From positions 992,001-1,056,000 of the forward strand of contig NZ_CAKKMS010000002.1 in NCBI RefSeq assembly GCF_918698245.1: a stretch of DNA of 64,000 nt. The letters run 5' to 3'. Position numbers and translations under genes: made by a program. The notes beneath the pieces were generated by a model. That model had not been told where the DNA came from. It was given only the letters and a program-made list of their open reading frames with translations, and searched no databases. This document shows positions 8,854-16,587 of this stretch, in pieces; position 1 is the first letter of the stretch, and the number at the start of each line of letters is the position of its first letter. The DNA comes from Pedobacter sp. Bi126. GTDB lineage: Bacteria > Bacteroidota > Bacteroidia > Sphingobacteriales > Sphingobacteriaceae.

Positions 8854-11800
8854 TTGAAAGAAGAAAAGAATATATCGCTAAATAATACAACAACATGCTG
8901 CTACTGCGGAGTGGGCTGTGGTATTGTGGTAAATAAAGATATCCATGAGCGGATAACAGTTGAAGGAGATAAAAACCACCCTGTAAATAAAGGCATGTTG
9001 TGCAGTAAAGGCATGAATCTGCATTACACCGCGAATGACAAAAGCGACAGACTGCTTTACCCCGAAATGCGTTACAACAAAAACATGCCCCTCCAAAGGG
9101 TAAGCTGGGATACCGCACTAGAAAGAACAGCAGCCGTTTTCAAAGCACTGATTAAAAAACATGGACCCGATAGTGTGGCTTTTTATGCAAGCGGACAGTG
9201 TTTAACGGAAGAATATTATGTAGTAAACAAATTGATTAAAGGTTTTATCGGTAGCAATAATATCGATACCAACAGCCGCTTATGTATGAGCAGTGCGGTT
9301 GTTGGTTATAAAATGAGCTTAGGTGAAGATACTGTGCCCATTAGTTACGATGATATTGAAATTGCCGATTGCATTTTTGTTGCGGGCGCAAATCCAGCAT
9401 GGTGCCATCCTATCCTTTGGCGCCGTGTTGAAGCCGCAAAGCATAAAAATCCAGACCTAAAGATCATTGTAAGCGACCCTCGAAAAACGCAGACCTGCTC
9501 GCTTGCCAATGTTCATCTGCAACTCAATCCAGGCACTGATATTACCCTTCACCACGCCATCGGCCGATGTTTAATTGAAGATGGAAAAATCGACGCTGAT
9601 TTTATCATCAACAGTACCAATGGTTATGAAAAATACCATGCTACCGTTTTCCAAACCTCACTGGCCGAAGCAGCAGTTATTTGTGGAATAAAAGAAAGTG
9701 ATATCCGCCTGGCTGCATCGTACATCGGCAATGCAAAAGGTTTCATCAGCATGTGGACGATGGGACTTAACCAAAGTGTGGTGGGCACTAATAAAAACCT
9801 TTCGTTAATCAACCTAAACCTGATTACCGGCCATATTGGCAAACCTGGAAGCGGACCTTTTTCACTCACCGGACAACCAAATGCCATGGGCGGACGAGAA
9901 GTTGGTGGTTTAAGCAATTTATTGCCGGCACATCGCGTTTTAGCCAACGAAAGTCACCGCAATGAGGTCGAAAAATTTTGGCAGATCCCATTGGGCACCA
10001 TACAATCTAAACCGGGCTTAACTGCAACCGAAATGTTTGATGAACTGAATACAGGAAAGCTCAAAGCGGTTTGGATTTTATGCACCAATCCATTGATTAG
10101 TCTACCTGATGTTCGTGTAGCCGAAGAAGGATTAAAAAAAGCGAAATTTGTAGTTGTTCAAGACATTAGCAATAAAGTAGAAACCTTAAAATACGCTGAT
10201 GTGGTTTTACCTGCAGCTGCCTGGGTAGAAAAAGAGGGCACCATGACCAATGCAGGCCGCTATATTTCTTATCTCAGTAAAGTAACCGAAGCACCTGGAG
10301 AAGCCTTACCAGATTCGGAAATTATCTGCCGGTTTGCAAAAAAAATGGGCTATCACGGTTTCGATTTCAAAAGTGCTTCCGAAATATACAACGAGCATGC
10401 AGCCCTTACGGAAGGAACCAACATTGATATCAGCGGACTTAATTATGAGATTTTAAGGGAAAAAAGAGCCGTTCAATGGCCTTATCCGAAGCAAGAAAAG
10501 GCCTTCGGAACAGCCAGGTTATTTACCGATCACCAGTTTTACACACCAGATAAAAAAGCTAATATTTTATCATTTGATGACCAAAACCAATCCGAAGCTT
10601 TAACACCGGAACATCCATTGATTTTAACCACCGGAAGGATCAGAGATCAATGGCATACCCGAAGCAAAACAGGCAAGGTAAATAAATTGAACCAGCATAT
10701 CAGCGAATCTTTTTTAGAGATCAACCCAATTGATGCCGAGATTCGGCATATTAAAGACAATGATATTATCGAAATTTCCAGTTTACGTGGAAATGTTCGT
10801 GTAAAAGCAAAATTTTCGGAAGATATTAAATCCGGAGTGGTTTTCATGCCCATGCACTGGGGAAAAATCTTAAAAAGTGACCTAAACCGGGTGAACAACC
10901 TCACCAATAACCTGGTTGACCCACTAAGCAAAGAACCCGATTTTAAATTTAGCGCTGTAGAAGTAAAATTATATCAAAAAGCCCGGCAAAAGATCATTGT
11001 TATTGGAGCTGGCGCTGGTGCCTGTGGTTTTGTTAAAAGTTACAGGGCTTTAAATACCGAAGATGAAATTGAGATCTTTAGCAAAGAGAATTTCCCTTTT
11101 TACAACAGGGTACTTCTCCCCGATTATATTATTGGCACTTTACCCTGGCATAACCTCATTAAAATGAGCGATAGTGAGGAAACCGATTACAGAATTAAAC
11201 TGCACCGGGGACTAGGTATCGAAAAAATCAACAAGGAAAATAAAACTGTTATCGATAGTAATGGAGAAACCCACCATTACGACGTTCTGCTCCTGGCTAC
11301 TGGAAGCAGGGCTTTTGTGCTTAAAGATATCCCAAAACTAAACGGCATATTTACCATGCGCAGCCGCAATGATGCTGACAGTTTTAAAAAACATGTGGAT
11401 ACCACAAATGGAAAAGTAGTAATTGTTGGCGGCGGTTTATTGGGAATCGAATTGGCCACATCTTTGGCCGAAACGGGATCAAAAGTGACGATTATCCAAC
11501 GGATATCGAGATTAATGGGTCGCCAGTTGGATGCATTAGGCAGTCAGTTATTACATGAAGAACTGACCAGCAAAGGCATTGAGATTTTTTATAATGATGA
11601 AGTAGACCGGATTATCGGAGAAAAAAATATTTCAGGCATCCGTTTAAAAAGTGGTTTATTGATCGATTGCGAATCTTTAGTAATTGCCATAGGTACTGTT
11701 CCGAATACTGAACTGATTAAAGAAGCAGGCATAGAGTGTAAAAGAGGTGTTGTGGTTGATGAATACCTGAGAACCACCGAAAAAGACATTTATGCCATTG

Positions 11801-12405
11801 GTGAAATTGCCGAATTTAAAGGCCAGATGTACGGCATTACCGCAGCAGCAGAACAACAGGCAGAAATAGTGGCACGATTTCTTTGCGGAGATATTGCTAA
11901 ATTTTACCAGGGCAGCCTGCTCATGAATATCCTTAAAATGCACAGTTTAGAACTCTGTTCATTAGGTTTGGCCGAAATACCGAACAACGACCCTACTTAT
12001 GAGGAAATTGTTTTTATTGATAAAGCCAAACGTTACTATAAAAAATGTATTGTACACAACGATAAATTGGTTGGGGCGATATTAATCGGCGATAAAAGTG
12101 AGTTTTTGGAGTTCCGCAACCTAATCGAAAATAAAATGGAGTTGAGCGAAAAGCGGCTTCAATTATTAAGAAGTGGTAAAACAACCGAACCTATTATAGG
12201 CAAAACCGTATGCAGCTGCAACAATGTTGGCGAAGGTAACCTGATCAACAAAATTAAAGATGGCTGTAAAGATCATTTGCAGCTTTGCCAGTTAACTGGC
12301 GCCGGAATGGGTTGTGGCAGTTGCAGACCCGAGGTAAAAGCCATATTAGATTCTTTTGTAAATGTATTAAAAACGGAAGCTAAGCAGGTTTTAGTAGAGA
12401 AATGA
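8854..12405 (+). CDS. nasA: assimilatory nitrate reductase fused to FAD reductase and 2Fe-2S tail
   Basis: Molybdenum enzyme reducing nitrate to nitrite. Residues 1 to about 700 form the Mo-bis-MGD catalytic part: 4Fe-4S ligands C15, C18, C22 and C50, probable Mo ligand C144 in NSRLCMSSAV, and a MGD-binding C-domain with TGRIRDQWHTRSKTG. From about 713 a complete NirB-like FAD/NAD reductase follows (IVIGAGAGACGF, then VIVGGGLLGIELATSL), ending in a BFD-type 2Fe-2S domain with C1120, C1122, C1154 and C1157. One 1183-residue chain thus replaces separate NasA and NasC proteins. The only usable start before the first cysteine is TTG at 8854, since an in-frame stop lies at 8824. Strong call; the electron path through the fusion is inferred. 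Confidence 0.94.
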   Translation: MKEEKNISLNNTTTCCYCGVGCGIVVNKDIHERITVEGDKNHPVNKGMLCSKGMNLHYTANDKSDRLLYPEMRYNKNMPLQRVSWDTALERTAAVFKALIKKHGPDSVAFYASGQCLTEEYYVVNKLIKGFIGSNNIDTNSRLCMSSAVVGYKMSLGEDTVPISYDDIEIADCIFVAGANPAWCHPILWRRVEAAKHKNPDLKIIVSDPRKTQTCSLANVHLQLNPGTDITLHHAIGRCLIEDGKIDADFIINSTNGYEKYHATVFQTSLAEAAVICGIKESDIRLAASYIGNAKGFISMWTMGLNQSVVGTNKNLSLINLNLITGHIGKPGSGPFSLTGQPNAMGGREVGGLSNLLPAHRVLANESHRNEVEKFWQIPLGTIQSKPGLTATEMFDELNTGKLKAVWILCTNPLISLPDVRVAEEGLKKAKFVVVQDISNKVETLKYADVVLPAAAWVEKEGTMTNAGRYISYLSKVTEAPGEALPDSEIICRFAKKMGYHGFDFKSASEIYNEHAALTEGTNIDISGLNYEILREKRAVQWPYPKQEKAFGTARLFTDHQFYTPDKKANILSFDDQNQSEALTPEHPLILTTGRIRDQWHTRSKTGKVNKLNQHISESFLEINPIDAEIRHIKDNDIIEISSLRGNVRVKAKFSEDIKSGVVFMPMHWGKILKSDLNRVNNLTNNLVDPLSKEPDFKFSAVEVKLYQKARQKIIVIGAGAGACGFVKSYRALNTEDEIEIFSKENFPFYNRVLLPDYIIGTLPWHNLIKMSDSEETDYRIKLHRGLGIEKINKENKTVIDSNGETHHYDVLLLATGSRAFVLKDIPKLNGIFTMRSRNDADSFKKHVDTTNGKVVIVGGGLLGIELATSLAETGSKVTIIQRISRLMGRQLDALGSQLLHEELTSKGIEIFYNDEVDRIIGEKNISGIRLKSGLLIDCESLVIAIGTVPNTELIKEAGIECKRGVVVDEYLRTTEKDIYAIGEIAEFKGQMYGITAAAEQQAEIVARFLCGDIAKFYQGSLLMNILKMHSLELCSLGLAEIPNNDPTYEEIVFIDKAKRYYKKCIVHNDKLVGAILIGDKSEFLEFRNLIENKMELSEKRLQLLRSGKTTEPIIGKTVCSCNNVGEGNLINKIKDGCKDHLQLCQLTGAGMGCGSCRPEVKAILDSFVNVLKTEAKQVLVEK

Positions 12406-12448
12406 TAGATTTTCGTGATTCTTCATAAGCTTGTATCATAGTACGAAT

Positions 12449-12539
12449 TGTCATCCTGTCCAAAGGAATCCTGCGGAGAGCTTGTCGAAGGACCTTACTT
12501 AAATACACTTTGATGCGTTTCGACAAGCTCAACATGACA
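12449..12539. repeat. REP-like extragenic palindrome
   Basis: Inner arms GAGCTTGTCGAA (12478-12489) and TTCGACAAGCTC (12519-12530) pair perfectly, enclosed by outer arms TGTCAT and ATGACA. The wording is typical of dispersed palindromes in Bacteroidetes genomes. It lies in the 204-base gap between nasA and the downstream pair and could attenuate transcription or protect the mRNA end. Confidence 0.6.
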
Positions 12540-12609
12540 GAATAAGAAGAGTAAGTTCTCTATCTTTAATGTAAGGTTCAGAGTATAATATTTAAAATTA
12601 AAGAAAGTG

Positions 12610-13113
12610 ATGAAAGTAAAAATAGGTCCTTCAGAATTTAAAAACCTAAAAGGGATTGAATATTTTAAGTTCGAAGAAGATTTTATTGAAGAAAATGTGC
12701 GCTGTATCCCGATGATCGTGCGTTTTAAAATGGATGCCGCAGGAATAAAACTAAAATTGGCTGAATGGAGCAAATTTCATCCATCGGAACGGATCCAACT
12801 GGCATTACTACCCGTTTCAACTCAGGAACAAACAGATAAGTACCATCAATTTCTGATTGGCCTGATTACCAAATATACTGGAAATCAAGCCACCACGCTA
12901 GCTATCGACCCGCTACCCGATTGGGGAAACCTACATCAAATCCCTACGATGCTAAAAGAAAAGGCGACAGAATTAGCTTTGCAGCTTTCCTTAAACCAAT
13001 GGCGAAAACTCACTAATATCCAAAGGTTTGCGCTTTTAAAATTATGCAGACCAGGACACGAAAACAAAAACTTCCCAAAGGCAGTAGTAGAATTTGGACT
13101 TTTAAATAGCTAA
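12610..13113 (+). CDS. conserved nitrate-reductase-associated protein
   Basis: Matches by eye the small family named conserved nitrate reductase-associated protein (Pfam Nitr_red_assoc, TIGR02664), of unknown biochemical role. The key block is YFKFEEDFIEENVRC followed by IPMIVRFKMDAAGIKLKLAEW; a helical C-terminus has QWRKLTNIQRFALLKLCRPG. The frame opens with GTG at 12607, but ATG at 12610 after a purine run AAGAAAG is the better start, giving 167 residues. No signal peptide, membrane segment or metal motif. It lies 3 bases ahead of the rubredoxin-tailed gene, so the two are translationally linked and probably act together on the nitrate reductase. Confidence 0.85.
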   Translation: MKVKIGPSEFKNLKGIEYFKFEEDFIEENVRCIPMIVRFKMDAAGIKLKLAEWSKFHPSERIQLALLPVSTQEQTDKYHQFLIGLITKYTGNQATTLAIDPLPDWGNLHQIPTMLKEKATELALQLSLNQWRKLTNIQRFALLKLCRPGHENKNFPKAVVEFGLLNS

Positions 13114-13116
13114 GCC

Positions 13117-14598
13117 ATGTATCAAACCATCATCATCAACTTTCCAGGCGGCATCATATCACCGGGCAATTTGTATAATATCCTGGTTGCGGCAACAAAA
13201 GCGCGGATCCAATATGTTCGTTTTGGCCTACGCCAGCAGTTATTGATTGATACTACAACCTACAATATTACCATATTTACGTGTGAAATGGATAAACTTG
13301 GAATCGATTATGAAGTAGACACCAATAATTTCCCGAATATTATCAGTTCTTATCCTGCTGAAGAGATTTTTATCCGCAAAACCTGGCTTACCGAAGGTGT
13401 ATATAAGGATGTTTTAGACGATATCGACTTTAGACCTTCCGTTAAAGTCAATATCTGTGATAGCGACCAAAGTTTTACCCCCATGTTAACGGGTAATATC
13501 AACTGGATTGCCTCTTCACAATCCGAACATTATTGGCATTTGATCATCCGGTTTCCAAAAACCAATGTAACTTATGAATGGAATCAGCTTTGTTACACCA
13601 ACCATATTGCACAGGTTACCAAAGCGTTGGAGGGTATTATCAAAAACAATCAGTCACAGTTTGTAGATAATCAACAAGCCAATGGCGAAGCGCTCTTTGC
13701 ACTTTTGGATCAGGACAATTTCATTCTTAAACCTGCTGAAAATACCGTATCCCTATCATCATTTAACCTACCTTATTACGAGGGCTTAAACCGATATAAC
13801 AATAAATATTGGTTGGGTATCTACAGGCGTGATGAATTGTTCAGCATTCCATTCTTAAAGAAACTCTGCCAGCTTTGTTTAGATACCAAACTCGGTCAGT
13901 TGTGCTGTACCTCCTGGAAAACCATCATTATAAAAGGAATTGATGAAAAAGACAAAAACCTTTGGAATGGCTTGCTCGAAGAATTTGAGATCAATATGCG
14001 GCATGCGGCCAACGAACTTAACTTTCAGGTGGAAGACAATTGTAACGAAGGCTTAGCATTAAAAAATTTCCTTGTTAAACATTTAAGCATTGATGATACC
14101 AGGACGTTTGGAATCTGCTTTGGCATTAAAACACGCAAAAAAAGTGAGGTTTTCAGTAGTATCCTCATCCAAAAACGCCACTTGATTAATATATTGGGTT
14201 TAAAACTACTCCCCGTTTACGATATCCTTTGTGCTAAGGATTTTAACCCTAACGAGCGTACCGGCGAAATTTTCAGCAGGAGTAATCCTAGTTTTTTATT
14301 ACCAGAACAAGTAAGGCGTTCGATATTTAAGTTTTACAAATACCGTTTAAATGCGATAAAAACCGGTAATCAAAAACAGAGCTTTCAAACTGAAGAAGCG
14401 ATAAAAAAAGATGGCGAGTTTTTATACCAGTGTAACAATTGTTTAACGGTGTACAACGAGCGCATTGGCGAAATTGAAAACAACATTAACCCAGGTACGG
14501 CATTTAAAGATTTACCGGAAGATTATTGTTGCATGCTTTGTGAAGGAGAGAAAGACAATTTTACCAAGATTGATCAATCGGCGTTGCAATTGTTATAA
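13117..14598 (+). CDS. rubredoxin-tailed nitrite/sulfite-reductase-like protein
   Basis: The last 60 residues are a rubredoxin: C439-x2-C442, PGTAFKDLPEDY, then C472-x2-C475, binding one iron. The first 430 residues resemble siroheme nitrite/sulfite reductases in having two ferredoxin-like half-domains (FPGGIISPGNLYNILVAATK near residue 10; YWLGIYRRDELFSIPFLKKL near 230), yet the Cx5C and Cx3C ligands of the siroheme-linked 4Fe-4S cluster, clear in NirB here, are absent. It is probably not a nitrite reductase but a cofactor-poor scaffold carrying a rubredoxin electron carrier. The gene follows the nitrate-reductase-associated gene by 3 bases and overlaps mobA tail to tail by 6. Rubredoxin part sure; N-terminal homology inferred from motif order. 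Confidence 0.8.
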   Translation: MYQTIIINFPGGIISPGNLYNILVAATKARIQYVRFGLRQQLLIDTTTYNITIFTCEMDKLGIDYEVDTNNFPNIISSYPAEEIFIRKTWLTEGVYKDVLDDIDFRPSVKVNICDSDQSFTPMLTGNINWIASSQSEHYWHLIIRFPKTNVTYEWNQLCYTNHIAQVTKALEGIIKNNQSQFVDNQQANGEALFALLDQDNFILKPAENTVSLSSFNLPYYEGLNRYNNKYWLGIYRRDELFSIPFLKKLCQLCLDTKLGQLCCTSWKTIIIKGIDEKDKNLWNGLLEEFEINMRHAANELNFQVEDNCNEGLALKNFLVKHLSIDDTRTFGICFGIKTRKKSEVFSSILIQKRHLINILGLKLLPVYDILCAKDFNPNERTGEIFSRSNPSFLLPEQVRRSIFKFYKYRLNAIKTGNQKQSFQTEEAIKKDGEFLYQCNNCLTVYNERIGEIENNINPGTAFKDLPEDYCCMLCEGEKDNFTKIDQSALQLL

Positions 14599-15177
14599 GC
14601 CATTTATTTCTGCATGGGAGTTAAAATTACTGAAATAACGATAATCCTGGTCCTCAATGGCAATTTCACAAACTCGCAAATTACTTAAAACGTATTTCAT
14701 GCTGTGTTTGGCCAAACCATTGGTTTGAAGCAGATGTACAATTTTTTTCAAACCCTCAAATTTATAAATCCCACATAAAGGTTCTTGCTGACCATCTTTG
14801 GTGAAAATATAAGCCTCGAAAGAATCATCAGCTTTAAGTGAATGGATTAGCTTTTCCAACAACCTGATTTCCATCAGCAACATATCGCAGGCCAATAGGA
14901 ACAGATCTTCCTCTGGATTTGATAAGTGCGCAGAAAGCACCCCCAATAATGGTCCTTTGATATCAAGTAAAGAATGATCAACTATCAGGCATTCATTCCC
15001 AAAATACCCTGCATAGGTTTCTTGCTGCGATGGATTAACTGAAAACTTTACAGAGAGATTAAGCGAACTCAACTTATCGCAGGCTGCCTGTGCCCATAAT
15101 CTATCTTGATGATTGAGCAAACCTTTGTCAGTGCCCATCCGTAAGCTCTGCCCGCCACATAAAACGATTCCTAACAT
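14593..15177 (-). CDS. mobA: molybdenum cofactor guanylyltransferase
   Basis: Attaches GMP to molybdopterin to form the MGD cofactor needed by the nitrate reductase. Family motifs: N-terminal LCGGQSLRMGTDKGLL (nucleotide binding), KGPLLGVLSA, the metal-binding LLACDMLLM (usually CDMP, here Leu replaces Pro) and the C-terminal NFNSHAE in place of NFNTPED. At 194 residues it has normal length. It converges on the rubredoxin-tailed gene with a 6-base overlap of the two 3' ends. The location at the end of the nitrate island matches the cofactor demand of NasA. Confidence 0.9.
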   Translation of the reverse strand: MLGIVLCGGQSLRMGTDKGLLNHQDRLWAQAACDKLSSLNLSVKFSVNPSQQETYAGYFGNECLIVDHSLLDIKGPLLGVLSAHLSNPEEDLFLLACDMLLMEIRLLEKLIHSLKADDSFEAYIFTKDGQQEPLCGIYKFEGLKKIVHLLQTNGLAKHSMKYVLSNLRVCEIAIEDQDYRYFSNFNSHAEINGL

Positions 15178-15274
15178 ATAATATCTACAATTAAAAAACT
15201 ATTATCAGTTAAGTCGAGCGAATAGATGTCTTAAAAAGACACATCGCCATCAATGACAGATTCAAAAGAAAGGT

Positions 15275-15371
15275 CGTCATTGCGAGGAGGAACGACGAAG
15301 CAATCTTTCATGCTAGTGATTCTTGCCATAAAGATTGCTTCGTCGGCTGAAAAAGCCTTCTCGCAATGACG
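15275..15371. repeat. REP-like extragenic palindrome (CGTCATTGCGAGG type)
   Basis: Long imperfect inverted repeat: CGTCATTGCGAGGAGG at 15275 pairs with the end CCTTCTCGCAATGACG at 15371, and GACGAAGCAATCTT pairs with AAGATTGCTTCGTC at 15331. This wording is familiar from dispersed intergenic elements of Bacteroidetes. It occupies most of the gap between mobA and the Crp/Fnr gene, both on the minus strand, and may fold in the transcript between them. Confidence 0.7.
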
Positions 15372-15444
15372 ATGATCTGAGGAGATTTAATCTTTTAAAT
15401 TCTCCTATCATTTATATTTTATACAATAAACTATCCATAATGGA

Positions 15445-16128
15445 TTATTTACTGCCCAAATCTGTTAGTCCGGCCCCGTTTAAAATACCAATTTGCTTTC
15501 CTTTCACTATTATTAACTTTTCAGCTAACAGCTCGTTCATGGTCCTAAAAACGGTTTCGTAAGTGGCACCGGTAAAAGCAGCCAGATCCTGACGGCTTAG
15601 TGCTAAATTTAAAAATCCTTCGGCATCTAATCCAAATTGATCTCTCAATCCTAAAATAGCCACAGCAAGCCTTCCTTTAACCGACATTAAAGCTAAATTA
15701 CGCATTTTCTTTTCTGAAGCGTGTAATTCATCGGCATAAAACATCAACAAACCATAGGCAAATTCCTGGTTTACTTTTATGGTAGTTTTAAAAAAATCGA
15801 TATCTACAAAACAAAGTTTAGTGGTTTCTAACGCAGTTGCCGATATGGGATAAGTAGAAATACTGCTGCTGATTCCCCTATGTCCAATTATGGCTCCATC
15901 GTTTGCAAAACGTAAAATCAGTTCTTTGTCGCCCCATTGTTTATGCACTTTTACATTACCCGAAGTAACAAAATAAACACCACTAACCGGATCGCCCTCT
16001 TTGATAATTACTTCCCCTTTTTTAGCGATAAAATTTCGTTTATGGCTCTCGATAGCAGGATGCCACTCTTTTAATGTGAGTTGGCACATAAAACAGGTTT
16101 TAAGATCGCAGTTATTATTTTTCTTCAT
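15445..16128 (-). CDS. Crp/Fnr-family regulator with N-terminal cysteine cluster
   Basis: DNA-binding regulator of 227 residues with a cyclic-nucleotide-type beta-roll (about 30-145: VIIKEGDPVSGVYFVTSGNVKV) and a winged HTH (about 170-215: LSRQDLAAFTGATYETVFRTM). The N-terminus has C7, C12 and C15 in CDLKTCFMC, plus a further Cys in the roll, an arrangement suited to an oxygen- or NO-sensitive Fe-S cluster as in Fnr. No cAMP-binding arginine block is obvious. Position at the edge of the nitrate island suggests it controls these genes; an Fnr-like dyad precedes nirB. Regulator identity firm, ligand inferred. Confidence 0.88.
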   Translation of the reverse strand: MKKNNNCDLKTCFMCQLTLKEWHPAIESHKRNFIAKKGEVIIKEGDPVSGVYFVTSGNVKVHKQWGDKELILRFANDGAIIGHRGISSSISTYPISATALETTKLCFVDIDFFKTTIKVNQEFAYGLLMFYADELHASEKKMRNLALMSVKGRLAVAILGLRDQFGLDAEGFLNLALSRQDLAAFTGATYETVFRTMNELLAEKLIIVKGKQIGILNGAGLTDLGSK

Positions 16129-16314
16129 ATTTTATTGGGGATGTTGGGTAAAAATAGCAAATCATTGCTCAATTATTGGGTATCGTAAGCAAATTCGATG
16201 ATTCTTCACTATTGTTGAAAATTTTATAAGAATAAAACTCATTGAAAGAGAACACTTAGCATTTTTTACAGGCATCCTTACCACAAAGAAGTTTAAAGAT
16301 ATGCCATCAAATCA

Positions 16315-16322
16315 TAATTTTG
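16315..16322 (+). promoter_or_regulatory. TAnnTTTG -7 box, start-proximal
   Basis: TAATTTTG matches the Bacteroidetes -7 consensus exactly and ends 4 bases before the ATG at 16327, so transcription would start at or beside the start codon (leaderless mRNA). No clear -33 box. Confidence 0.5.
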
Positions 16323-16326
16323 TGTT

Positions 16327-16527
16327 ATGGCAAATACAAACGTTAGAAAATCAATTCAGAATAAGATCGAATCATTGGGTAAGGAAATCGAAAGCTTACA
16401 GGCAGAACTAAAAAGATGGGAAAAAATTGCAGCCGATTATGAAACCAACTCGGAAAGCATTGATTTGATTTTATCGATACAATTACCTGAAAAACCAGAA
16501 CCAAAAACTAAAAAGGTAAAATTGTAA
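16327..16527 (+). CDS. small coiled-coil hypothetical protein (66 aa)
   Basis: Not recognised. Residues 8-40 form a charged heptad pattern (KIESLGKEIESLQAELKRW) expected to be a coiled coil; the C-terminus is Pro/Lys-rich (LPEKPEPKTKKVKL). No signal or membrane segment. It has a perfect -7 box 4 bases before its ATG and a good hairpin terminator just after the stop, which together argue that this short frame is a real, separately transcribed gene. Possible nucleic-acid or protein-interaction role, unproven. Confidence 0.65.
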   Translation: MANTNVRKSIQNKIESLGKEIESLQAELKRWEKIAADYETNSESIDLILSIQLPEKPEPKTKKVKL

Positions 16528-16541
16528 GACATTAAAACAAG

Positions 16542-16566
16542 AAAACCCGGACAATGTCTGGGTTTT
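16542..16566. terminator. bidirectional hairpin terminator
   Basis: AAAACCCGGAC pairs with GTCTGGGTTTT (one G-U pair on the plus strand) around a 3-base loop. The arms give an A-run on one side and a T-run on the other, so the hairpin can stop both the small plus-strand gene and the minus-strand PepSY gene that converge here. Confidence 0.8.
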
Positions 16567-16587
16567 CAATTAATCATATCCTGAATA

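Noticed and set aside
8831..9118. 95-codon minus-strand frame over the start of nasA
   Set aside because: Shadow of the coding strand; Cys/Tyr/Leu-rich mirror of the 4Fe-4S motif region.
8854..12405. Possible sequencing fusion of nasA and a separate reductase gene
   Set aside because: Reading frame is continuous, the linker is smooth and the C-terminal 2Fe-2S domain is intact, so a natural fusion is favoured, although a check in relatives is still useful.
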